From positions 15,123,091 to 15,187,090 of the forward strand of contig JAMKCF010000002.1 in NCBI GenBank assembly GCA_023634235.1: a DNA stretch of 64,000 bases, written 5' to 3'. Below are positions 1 through 9,649 of this stretch, one piece after another. The DNA comes from Pisaster brevispinus. Its lineage: Eukaryota > Echinodermata > Asteroidea > Forcipulatida > Asteriidae. Within the stretch, counting starts at the first letter, position 1, and every line of letters begins with the position of its first letter. Under the pieces are notes generated by a model that was not told the DNA's origin, searched no databases, and saw only the letters and a program-made list of their open reading frames with translations. Made by a program: the position numbers and the translations under genes.

Positions 1-589
1 GGTACCAGCAAGGGGTCAATATTGTAGGCCTATAATAAATGGAGGCGCTCTGACTTAACACCTTTTTTTAGTATAGACCTTAATCGCGCTGGTTGACATG
101 GACGGCCGAATGTTAGCAAAGCATTCAATCGTGTGAACAGATGTTGTGACCGAATTCAGCATTTTCAGTTTATGTAGACCAGAACGTTTACAAAACCACA
201 CAAATAATGCGGACTGCATACAACTTAAGATTTTGAAAAGGTTACGCGAATTTCTCGACTTCTCGTTGAGAGGGTGGAATTTTTTCTTTCGCAAACATTT
301 TGTGATTTCATCAGTCACGTCTGTTTGAAAAGCAAACAGTAAGGTACATTTTGTGTTATCACGTATATCTGTAATGTCAAGTGCAAAGAGGGTTGTTAAA
401 TTACACCCCAGAACATCCGCCCAGGAAACTGAGCCTGTGGTCCGGCGGCTTGTTCAGTCACCGATCCCCCACTCTATATAAACCCAAGGACACCAGCCAT
501 CAACGCTTTTATGTTGATTATCACCTCTCGCAGAATTGTTTACCCGGGGACCGTGGGAACGTCAAGACGGGGGCAAGGTATCCGGCCGC
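1..589. other. Non-coding, no recognisable gene
   Basis: AT-rich with a TAGGCCTA at about 25-32 and a CSL 8-mer CGTGGGAA at 552-559. The short open frames have no domain. Confidence 0.5.
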
Positions 590-1027
590 AAGTTTGGAAA
601 GACCGTGGAGGTCGAAAAGACCCACAACTAAAAATTGCTCAACACAAAAGTCATACAAAATCAGAGCAGTTCTGACTCTACACTACTAAAACCTCTAAAT
701 CCCTATAAAGAGACCAGAATCTCAAACACTTTTCAGTCTCTTGACGATGACTAGAGCAGGCTAGTTGAAATGTTATGAGACAACTCACTCTACGGCAGTA
801 AAGTTAATAGCGAGAAGTTTGGAAAGACCGTGGAGGTAGAAAAGACCCACAACTAAAATTGCTCAACACAAAAGTCACACAAAATCAGAGCAGTTTTGAC
901 TCTACACTACTAAAATCTCTAAACCCTAGTATAAAGAGACCAGAATCTAAAACACTCTTCAATCTCTTGACGAAGTTGAAGTGTTGAGACAACTCACTCT
1001 ACGGCAGTGAAGTTAATAGCGAGAAGT
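590..1027. repeat. Direct duplication, about 225 bp, two copies
   Basis: Copy 1 (590-814) and copy 2 (815-1027) both begin AAGTTTGGAAAGACCGTGG and both end in a TAATAGCGAGAAG stretch. They differ by small indels. Confidence 0.8.
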
Positions 1028-4000
1028 CACCTCGATCCACTAACCGAAAGTAGTAGTCCCGGCCGATCTCCTACCTCCACATGTAGTACTTGTAAGCAGG
1101 CAGTTCTTTTTAGAACTAAGTAGTCTCACGAATTCCGAAATTTACTCTGCGGCCAGCAAAATAAATAGCAAGAACAAATCTATACAGCAAAGTAGATAAC
1201 ATACACATGTTGTTACCGCAAACTGAATATGCATTCACACAAAACTCCCATGCACAATATTAAAACAGATGTTACTATTGTGGAAACCTTGTCGTTTGTT
1301 TGTTTGTTTGTAAATATTTTTGTTTGTTTGTTGCCAATTTTGGGGATTAGTGCTCAGAGCAAGTGTGTAACAGTGTTTCTTATCGCACTGTGTGTCATTT
1401 GTTGGTCTGCCGTGACCACAAGCACTGCCGTGAAATATCATGGCCCTTATATGATTAATAGGCTGTTAACCTGCTTCAGCCACGTTTATCTGTCGATCGA
1501 TCTGAGACCAGACCGCCAGACAGGTTACCTGTTGTTCTGAGGACGATTGTTCGTCGGATGAACAATACGACCATGTCTGGTCGTGAAGGTGTTAGTCTGC
1601 CAGTTAAAAAAGAACACACGAAGGAAAGTGACAAGCCGTTCGATAGCATAGTGCCAACTTCGGACTGGTGTTCTTCTGTCGTGGACAATGGGGGAATTTG
1701 GCATGTTTCCATACCACCAAATAGGACGGCACGCTGCTGAAATAAATGCGAAGAAAGGACGGATAATCAATGTGCGTGCGAGACGTTTGGAAGCAAAAGA
1801 TTAACGTATTTCAGGATGATAATGTGAATGAGTGAACAGCAGGACTGAAGAAGTTGTCCTATATTGATTTGAATGGGTATTGAATAGCCTATTAGGTAGA
1901 AATTGACAGTGTGCTATTATTATTAACAATTTGTGTCGCCATATTGTGTGGGTATTGAGTTAATTAAAAGGGAATACATTAAATAGGTGCTAAAACTTCA
2001 AGCATTAACTGACTGCTCCTCTACTGTTCAAAACACATTATTTCACTTCTTGCTCCTGTGAAAAATGTCATGCATTGAGCGCAGAGAGAGAGAGAGAGAC
2101 CATAACGCATGTATACCGCAGAGGGCGCTGTCCATGTCCACTAAAATTTGACTTGAGTTCCGCGAATTATGTTGATTACGTCAGGGCTGTTTTAACAAGA
2201 AAATAACAAATTCCATGTTTCACTGCCGGTGTCGCCGTGTCATGCACTACCGGACACCGCGATCATCCAAGCAGAAGCCCACATGTATAACTGACATCCG
2301 TTTGGTGTTTTATGAGGCCCATCAGAAAATGAAAACAATTTTCGGAATTATATGTCCCCCAAAAAAATTATGACGAAAGACAATCATCGGCAACGGAAGC
2401 ACTTTGGAAATGATGATAATGTAAAAACCACCGCGGCATGGATTATGTCACGTCTCTTTTATTTCCTCACACACGTGGATCTAACTCCTTGTCTGCGGTT
2501 GGGTACAGTTGGTAGCAAACCCGCCCCCGGAAGAGGGGGGGGGGGGTGTTTCATCAACGGAGCGCCATCTTGCTTTTTATTGAAACAAGACCGAAGCTGA
2601 GTCCGAATTTATGGCTACTACCTATTCTTCAACGTTGTCGGGTTTTTGTTAGCCAACGGGATAGCCGTAGTCAACAGCCAGAGTCGTAGTCAATAGCTGT
2701 AGCCGAAACCCTTGATTTATGACACGGCCAACATTCTTTGGCTATCAAAAGATGGGGTCAGATTGCAATGAACAGAAGAAGAAAGATGCTCGAAGTTCCC
2801 TGCTTGTTTTCAGTTCAAATTATTCGGGTACCTTACACTAATATTATATTCCCTCAAAAGCAGAAAATCAAACAGATTTCCAAAGATTCATGTCTAAACG
2901 CATAATATATAGCCTCAAAGTGGTGTTAAAATAACTTATTCCCACTCCATGATATAAATGATTTGGTAAAATATTTCAGTAAGAATAAGCAACCTTTCTG
3001 TTTCCTTGAGAATCCGCACTTGTCACAATTCCATGAAATCAGTGCCTACATTCTTGAGTGTTTTGCGAGACAGCAGACACTGTTGCTGACAAATCACACG
3101 ATGAGACAGACTTCCCCCATTACCGCTATTAGACAAGTATTCAAGTAGACATTGCTGCTTACAATTTACAAAGTAAGACACTTTAACTTCCCTCATTACC
3201 GATTACAATCAGAGTGTATTAGGGTCCTGTATTCTCTCTCTAACTGAAGGCACCGGAATGGTCATTAACAATCTACTCATTATCGACGTGCAGACGACGT
3301 AAAACCGTGGGAACGTTCTCGGGGAGTTGAGGCGCATCGCTACCTTTAGACTCAGAGGCTTGTGAAGCGTTGCCGACGTGCGCGCCATCGTGTCTGCCGG
3401 CCATCTTCACCTGGGTTAATAGCCGCGGGAACGTTGCATCGCAAATTATTACAAAGTGTTTATTTTGGTCTTGCGGCAACTGATTATATGTTTGAAAAAT
3501 AGTTGCTAAAAAGAGATGTTGTGTGGTTGTTGTACAAATCTTGTCTAGGTTCTTTATGAACTATCCATCCCGCAGCCATCCTCATTTTTGAGCCGGCAGG
3601 CTTTTCCCTTTCATCTCTGTGTTCGGATGCATTCAACCAAGTGCCGTAAACGAGCAGTGTATATAAAAAGGGGTTATTAATCATTGGTCGAAATGATGGG
3701 TTCTTTTACAATTAAAACAAACTTTATGGTGTCCTCTTCGTAGTGCACTGACCTTTCAAATTCATTATGGCAAAGTTAATCCAGCGCACACTCGAAGCAT
3801 TATGCAAGATTCCCTCCCCACCCCCCTTCTCAAATAATTACCACTTGTGTTTTCTTTGCTGCCGTCTTGGGACCTAGCCTAGTACCTAAAGCCCCTTTTT
3901 GCTCTCCTTTGATCCCAGAGCAAAGTAAACCTTAATGTTTGTTTGGACCACAGAGCCTAGACTCTCCTGCTGCGACTGGGGGGTACTTAAAAAAGAGAGA

Positions 4001-4689
4001 ACGTGGCACTCCACATCAGCACACTCCTCCCACGAGAGAGGTTGCGCAATGAGTGGTTGCTACGGTCTTATGGTCTAAGGAACTCTCACCGATGAGTTTC
4101 CCGCCTTTTCGTGTAAAAGCGCGGGAGAAGGAGTATCTCACTGCTGTAATAAGACATCACTTCTTAAAGCTAAAATAGCATTGATTTCAATACATACCCT
4201 CCCAGTGAATGTAATTGATCCTCAAGAATTGTGCAGTGTGGACAGGGTTTTTTTTTTAAGTGAAATATTTCGTACACAAACATCAAGACGTCACAGCTTT
4301 CTTCAGAGTCGGACCAAGACGTTAATAGAAAAATTTGAATGGCCGCGTACGACACACCCTGTTCTATTAATACCATACTGTACTCCATCATGTCATTGCA
4401 CATCGACTGATGACCAGGGAAACCTGAAGGGCACCACTAAAGGAAATCAGTCTAAGATATTAGCTTTAGGGGGCTGTCCTTCGATGATTTTGTGCAGTTG
4501 TTCTCGTTTTTCTTTCCTGTTTTGTACTTTTGTTTGTTTATTTCCATTGTTATCCTCTTATTACTGTGTTTGAATTTTCTGCCATGTTCTTATTGTGTTT
4601 TATTCGATTGAATTCAAACCAAATCCCGCGTTTAAATTAATCGGCTTTTAAACAAACCCCGGTCCTTTGCCCAAGAGCTCCCCACCTTG
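1028..4689. other. Intergenic, nothing coding seen
   Basis: Contains a G-run at about 2537-2547, a CSL 8-mer at 3306-3313 with CACCTG about 100 bp away, and GCCGTAGTC-type short repeats near 2640-2710. Several open frames under 130 codons look random. Confidence 0.5.
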
Positions 4690-4809
4690 ATCTTTCTTAC
4701 CAATCATCACATTACCTCGCCCATAAGTCCCTTTGAATTGCCCCACCCCCTATCTTTCTTACCCATCACATTACCTCGCCCATAAGTCCCTTTGAATTGC
4801 CCTAACCCC
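4690..4809. repeat. Tandem duplication, about 61 bp, two copies
   Basis: ATCTTTCTTACC to TTTGAATTGCCC is repeated at 4690 and 4752 with few changes. Shared core: ATTACCTCGCCCATAAGTCC. Confidence 0.8.
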
Positions 4810-4849
4810 ATCACATCCGACTGTACGCAATTGTTTTGAACCTCCAAGA

Positions 4850-6041
4850 CTTCAAATTTTCTTATTCAGTTATTCTGTATCAACATTTGGAATCATCATG
4901 TTGCAGAATATACATAAGTAGCGGATAAACAAAAACAATTTAAAGGCAACTTCAAAGGTTACAACAAGCAAAAAGTAAACAGACAACAACCATCTTGTTT
5001 TCATTTTAAAGCAAATTTGTTTCACTTTCATGTTTTTATTTTGTCATCCAAAAAATATAATCCTTTAGAATTCGTACAAAAATTTAAGAACAAAATCTTA
5101 GGCACATCCGGTGAAAACCACCACGGCTGAATACTTTGGTTACGTCATGATCATCAGTAAATAATCAACAAAAACAATCTCACAATTAAGTCTTGCGGTT
5201 GGAAGAAACCTGGAAGCACGAAAACTTTATAAAAACTCTAAAAAATATTATGTACAAATGTAATTTCTGTAAACGTTTACGTTGCATAGCTATAAGCTAG
5301 TCTGGAGAAAGGCTTGCCACGAAAAATAAATTAATGTTTTGTATATTTACAGTAGACAGTAAACCAGTCTAAGAAACTTGCAGTTGTGCCGATCACATTT
5401 CTCTAAGACGTCCCTCTTTCTACAGCCATCTCGAAAACATTTCCACACAATATCAAACACAAATTCTGGAAGCAGTGAATACAAGAGAAAAAGATGGCTG
5501 CGGTGTTGAGGTTGATTTAAGATTGTTGTTTCCAAATTAAAAAGCATAGCACAAGTTAAACACAAAATCAAGCTCGTTTAAAAAATAGGACATTTCACAG
5601 AGCAGCTGTAAGCAAACAAAAACACAAAATAAAATCCTTTTTTTTTTAAATTGTGATCATGTATCAAAATAATCTGCGAAATTAAACCTTTGCTGCTAAA
5701 AACAACCAGAATTTGTAAGTGTAATTTGTGAATACAATTAGCAAGCTGTTCAAACTCATGACCTTTATTTTTTTTTATAGGAATGTACAACAAAGCAGTG
5801 AACAGCGAATACTCTACACTCGACCTGATTTAGGATTTTGGAATGCTAGTTTTAGTCAATCTTTGTCTGTTTCGTATTTCAACGGGAATGATTCTTTATT
5901 TTTTACAAGCACAAACTTTTAGACACCAGGAAAAAAAGGCGGGATAATCAAACAATTGCAACACAAAGTTTCACACCACACTTCCACGCACTAAGCATAA
6001 ATAATGTCTTTGACAAGAGTGTTCACAAAATGTTGGCTGTT
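4850..6041 (-). other. Probable gene A 3' UTR / downstream region
   Basis: AT-rich sequence follows the stop. Minus-strand AATAAA signals lie at 5895-5900, 5764-5769 and 5035-5040. Two Pumilio-type UGUANAUA motifs read on the transcript strand (5344-5351 and 5249-5256), and a K-box TGTGAT lies at 5392-5397. The real cleavage site cannot be chosen from sequence, so the UTR could be about 150 nt or about 1 kb. Confidence 0.4.
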
Positions 6042-7105
6042 TTACCACGGTCTCCACATGGAGTCGTGTTCAACATGGTGGGGTGGGACGTTGGCGTTGA
6101 CAGCTCTCAGAACAGTTTTACGTGGGATTTGATGAACATGGGGCAGTGGGTGACCGTTCTCTGTGATTGGTGCGTGAGGGGTCTGGTAGACGGTTTGTGC
6201 CGGGAGGGTGACGAGGGTTGGAGCTTGCACCATGATTGGGGCAAGATTACCGGCTACTGGACTGCTTGCACTGCCCCTTGCGTCCCCGTGGGTGACCGGG
6301 GAAGGTGCTGGGGATAACACAGCGGAGTTCAATGGGGCAGTAACAAAGCACGTTTGGGGAGAGTCTCTGATGATTGCTGGCTGGTATGCTGTTGTCTGCC
6401 CGTTCATCAGTGTGGGAGAGTTCATGGAGGAATTGGGGCTTGACATTGGCGACGGGGTGGAGCTATCGCTGTGCGAGGAAGCTGGGGGCGAGAGTAGAGG
6501 AGTGCTCTGGGCATAGACAGGAATGAAGTGGCTTGGTAGCTGGCCTCCAGGGAGGGCCTGGGATGGGAGCACCACGGTGATCTCACCGGAGGGAAGGGTA
6601 CCCGGGACACCTATTGGAATGCCGGAGATCACACGGGCAATGTTACTGTCCACCTTGAAGCCACCCTGGAAGGTGTTGGGCTGATATGGAGCGCTCACAG
6701 CAACGGTTGGTAGGGTCTGTGTGCATGATGCAGACGGAACAGCAACCTGGAGTTGTGCAGGATTCTGCTGCAGTTTGGGCTGTAGCTGGGCGGACTGTGT
6801 CACTGCTGCAGCGATGGAAGTTGGGACAACATTTTGTGAGGCAGTGGGTGATTGGGCGTAGCTAACTTGCTGCTGTGAGTGTTGAGGAGGAGACTGGGCT
6901 TGCTGCTGCTGCTGCTGTGGTTGCTGCTGCTTGGCTGGAGTACCCTGAGGACTGCAGCAGTTGGCGAGGTGGCCTATCAGGTTGGTCTGCACTTCTACAT
7001 TGGGGCCCTCTGCCCCGTTGTTGAGGAAGCGCGAGACTTCGCTGATGCATTCGCTGTATCCAAGGCGGTAGCGATTCAACAGGTTGGGATCATTGGTCAT
7101 GGCAG
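6042..7105 (-). CDS. hes1-like: Gene A coding exon 4 (Orange domain to WRPW, stop TAA)
   Basis: The acceptor is TTTTCAG. The exon encodes the Orange domain, Gln-rich stretch, Ser/Pro-rich tail and terminal DSMWRPW, then TAA at 6044-6042. The open frame continues into the intron upstream of the acceptor, so the frame alone would suggest a false Met start at 7175. Splicing and protein homology show the coding sequence begins at 7105. Confidence 0.95.
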
Positions 7106-8973
7106 CTGAAAAGACAAAGAATAAAACAATTAAATATTTTGAATATAATCTTTGGATTTTATCTTTAAAAATCAAGCTTAGGAAGATGGAGTGGCCTACT
7201 TCATTTTAAGTTGCAAATTTTTTTGAATAATTGTTTTATTTTATTTCAGCGTGTTCTTCTTACCTGACATTTGCTGCCTCTGCATGTTGCGGAGATACTT
7301 GACGGTCATCTCCAGGATGTCTGCTTTTTCTAACTTGGAATGGCGGGAGCTCTGCAAGGAGGAAAAAGAAACAACACAAAGAACGTAAGTAAACTGTGTG
7401 CTTTCAATTTAACAAAATGGGTCGATAAGGATGTGCACATCGATTTTTTTGAAATGCGCGCCCCACGAGCGATGAGTGTGTAACACCTGTCCTGTGGGGT
7501 GGGGGGGGGGGGTGGTGTGATTGGTGGGGTTACTGGTGCGTTGTGAAGTGCCGCATATCGCTATTCCGGCTTAGGGCTGGATCACTCATTGCATGCTACA
7601 GATAACAGGTGTAAAGAGCCGCGCTGAGAAATGGTCGACGTGCAACTCCACAATGAGTCGCATATTGAGGCGTGGGAAATGCCTTTTCACGTGAGCTCAA
7701 TTTCTTTCCTGGGCGTCAGATTACAACCCCCCGTTGTCATCAAGCCATCAATTTGATTTTTGGCGGTCAAATTATTAATCAGACAAAACAGTGAAGTCAT
7801 AATGGCAACAGTGTTTACACTTGAGGAGGGTCACGTGTGTTGGCATGTTACTGGCTATAACGACATGTGCAAATATACACACAGAGCAATGTCGGAGGTG
7901 AGTTAACAAGGCTGCCTGCGCACGCGTATTGGATGAGGTTGGGGGTGACGTCTCCCAAGACGTCCAACAATGGATTGGGCGCGAAACTTGAGATGGTGAA
8001 AGAGGCTTGCCAAGACGCATGGATGATTGGGTTCACAAATATATCAAGAAAATACATAAACACATGACATTTCTAAATAAGTCTGCCTACAATAATTTAA
8101 ATTACATCTTATTCTTATCTCGAGATGAAACTTCACAAATTAAGAATCTTTTTTGTTAATTAACTTGAATTAGTTCTGAAAGTGCAAATGTAAACATCAT
8201 TTGAAGAAAACTTGCATTAATTTCCAAGCGCACCAGACTTGTTTTATCAAAATATTTATAAAATTTGAACTCGAGTGTGACAGAATATTCAGCAAGTTAA
8301 ATCCCAGAAAAATATGTAAATTTCAACAAAATGTTCGCAATGGATGAGAAAGAAACTCACATCTTTGTTAGTAGCCTCAAGAATCAACGTCTTAAGTTGG
8401 CCAAGACTGTCGTTGATGCGAGCTCGTCTTCTCTTTTCCATCAGAGGTTTGGAAGACTGAAATCAAAGAAGAAGAATTTTAATAAGCATGGTTAGATTGC
8501 ATGGATTGATAATTCCAATGGGCATCGCAGTAAATAATAAGTTGTCAAATAGAATCGATATCATGCAAAGCAGCAAAGGGGCACAACTTGAAAAAAGTCG
8601 CATATTGCAACGCGTACCACAGTTGCATGCAATACAAGTGCCAGTGAATTCCGTAACAGCACACCAATTTGCAATTTACATGACATTTATCAATATTTGT
8701 ATTTTTTTTTTAAATAACATAATAATTTCTAACAACGATCGCTAATTATATGAAAAACGATGCTTAATTCAGACTAAAAAGTCAGCTGATTTGAGATTAC
8801 ATCACAAACATCGCACGATTGCACAACTGTTGAAAATCGTAAACAACAAAATAGTTTTGAAGTTCCTAAATTTTAAACAAGGAGGGACAAAACAACAATT
8901 ATTTACAATTTCTTTAAAAACTCACCTTTCGTCCTTCATGCATCTTTGGCTTGTTGCTGGTATCTATCGGCAT
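6042..8973 (-). CDS. hes1-like: Gene A: Hairy/HES1-class bHLH-Orange-WRPW repressor, 4 coding exons, 431 aa
   Basis: Spliced CDS: join of 8973-8926, 8456-8361, 7351-7264 and 7105-6042 on the minus strand. All introns are GT-AG. Residues 17-73 form the bHLH domain. The basic region carries the Hairy-specific proline ([16 protein letters not shown]20), and helix 2 reads [17 protein letters not shown]. The Orange domain spans about 89-128 ([17 protein letters not shown]...GHLANCC). A Gln-rich run lies at 136-160, a conserved [10 protein letters not shown]...IPVYA block at about 253-277, a Ser/Pro-rich tail follows, and WRPW is residues 428-431 at the very end. Members of this family bind class-C or N-box DNA as dimers in the nucleus and recruit Groucho/TLE through WRPW; they are typical Notch targets. 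The start is the only ATG just upstream of the basic region in exon 1. It is longer than human HES1 (280 aa) because of the extended exon 4. Exact orthology within HES1/HES4/Hairy cannot be settled here. Confidence 0.95.
7264..7351 (-). CDS. hes1-like: Gene A coding exon 3 (loop, helix 2)
   Basis: Eighty-eight nt, starting in phase 0 and ending one base into a codon; acceptor TTGCAG, donor GTAAGA. It encodes [15 protein letters not shown] and then [14 protein letters not shown]. The split Ala codon is completed by exon 4. Length and phase are identical in gene B. Confidence 0.95.
7352..8360 (-). other. Gene A intron 2 (1,009 bp) with a CSL site and E-box
   Basis: This is the largest gene A intron. 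It holds a G-run (7499-7512), a CSL 8-mer CGTGGGAA at 7671-7678 and a CACGTG E-box (a HES class-B site) at 7688-7693, ten bases away. No other coding sequence is visible. Intron 1 (8457-8925) and intron 3 (7106-7263) show nothing further. Confidence 0.7.
8361..8456 (-). CDS. hes1-like: Gene A coding exon 2 (basic region and helix 1)
   Basis: Ninety-six nt, phase 0 at both ends, with acceptor TTTCAG and donor GTGAGT. It encodes [15 protein letters not shown] followed by [17 protein letters not shown]. The Pro within the basic region is the HES/Hairy hallmark. Exon 2 of gene B has exactly the same length and boundaries. Confidence 0.95.
8926..8973 (-). CDS. hes1-like: Gene A coding exon 1
   Basis: Sixteen codons, starting [16 protein letters not shown], from ATG at 8973-8971 to a GTGAG donor at 8925. 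It ends in phase 0, immediately before the basic region. A short first coding exon ahead of the bHLH is usual for HES genes. The upstream 5' UTR extends toward the promoter at about 9.2 kb. Confidence 0.9.
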
Positions 8974-9245
8974 TTTGGTTGAAAACAATCAAAAGAGATG
9001 TTGAACGTACAAAAAAAAATCCAAACAGAGAGTATAAAATTCCAGAGAGCGGCGGTGGAGCGTGCGGAGAGTGTGCGCCAGGTATGAAGCTGGTAGTGCG
9101 ACTGAATACCGACACAGCAGTGACAGCAATATTTCAAGTTGTGAGAAAGGATTTGCTCATCAAATGCCTACACACAGGGGCTATGACTAACTTCTTGGCC
9201 GCACGTACTTATTCAATCGTTTCGTTTACGCATGCTTCACCAACT

Positions 9246-9277
9246 CGTGTGAACATTCCAAGAGACCGGTTCCCACC
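9246..9277 (-). promoter_or_regulatory. Gene A paired CSL/Su(H) site (SPS) in proximal promoter
   Basis: On the plus strand, CGTGTGAA (9246-9253) and TTCCCACC (9270-9277) are separated by 16 bp, i.e. two CSL sites (YGTGDGAA) arranged head to head. This is the geometry of the Notch-dimer SPS in Hes1 and E(spl) promoters. It lies about 273 bp upstream of the ATG. A CCAAT box (9313-9317) is nearby, and a TATA-like AATAAGTA reads on the minus strand near 9205-9212. Gene B has the same element with the same spacer. Confidence 0.8.
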
Positions 9278-9409
9278 ACGGAACCCCAAACCCGAAATTC
9301 CGCGACACTCAGCCAATCGCGAGCCGCCCGTTAATTTATTCACTCACTTACTGACAGGCGACGAGTGTGCTGGAACGCGCGCCCCTGTGATTGGCCGGCC
9401 GAAGTCGGC

Positions 9410-9422
9410 CGCGTGCCACGCG
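9410..9422. promoter_or_regulatory. Palindromic pair of HES class-C sites in gene A promoter
   Basis: CGCGTG and CACGCG are arranged as a perfect inverted repeat around one central base. CACGCG is the class-C site bound by Hairy/HES proteins, so this is a good candidate for negative autoregulation. It is flanked by inverted CCAAT boxes (ATTGG at 9390-9394 and 9423-9427). I see no equivalent in the gene B promoter. Confidence 0.55.
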
Positions 9423-9496
9423 ATTGGATTAAGGTAGCAGTGACAAGACCGCAGGGCGGGGCTTAACGAAGCCACCGTATTGCTCATCGGAATGCG

Positions 9497-9643
9497 ATGT
9501 TGGTTGTTATCCGCGAACCACACGTGCCTGCCGACTGCCATTGTTACCGGCCAGTCTCGAGCGTGCCCGAGTGTGGGAAAACCCCGCCCATCGAGCCCAA
9601 AGACGACTCAGCTAATTGTAAACAGGCAGTGAAAGGTAAACAA
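9497..9643 (-). promoter_or_regulatory. Distal promoter block of gene A, conserved in gene B
   Basis: Ordered motifs: ATGTTGG (9497), CACGTGCC (9521), CGAGCGTG (9558), the third CSL site TGTGGGAA (9572-9579) running into AACCCCGCCC, AAAGAC (9599) and forkhead-like GGTAAACAA (9635-9643). The span from CGAGCGTG to GGTAAACAA is 86 bp, exactly as in gene B (57240-57325). Function is inferred from conservation between paralogs. Confidence 0.65.
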
Positions 9644-9649
9644 TGATCG

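Larger units (their letters stand above)
8974..9640 (-). promoter_or_regulatory. Gene A promoter and 5' UTR region
   Basis: A GC-richer island just upstream of exon 1 contains the SPS, the class-C palindrome, three CCAAT boxes and the conserved distal block. No confident transcription start can be read. A start at about 9175-9185 would fit the TATA-like AATAAGTA and leave a 5' UTR of about 200 nt. Confidence 0.6.

Noticed and set aside
6042..7109. Several frames on the plus strand and other minus frames opposite gene A exon 4
   Set aside because: Shadows of a long GC-rich coding exon, including poly-Leu opposite the Gln run.
6042..7175. Intronless reading of gene A exon 4 starting at Met 7175
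   Set aside because: The first residues are translated intron; the acceptor at 7106-7107 and the HES alignment show the true join.
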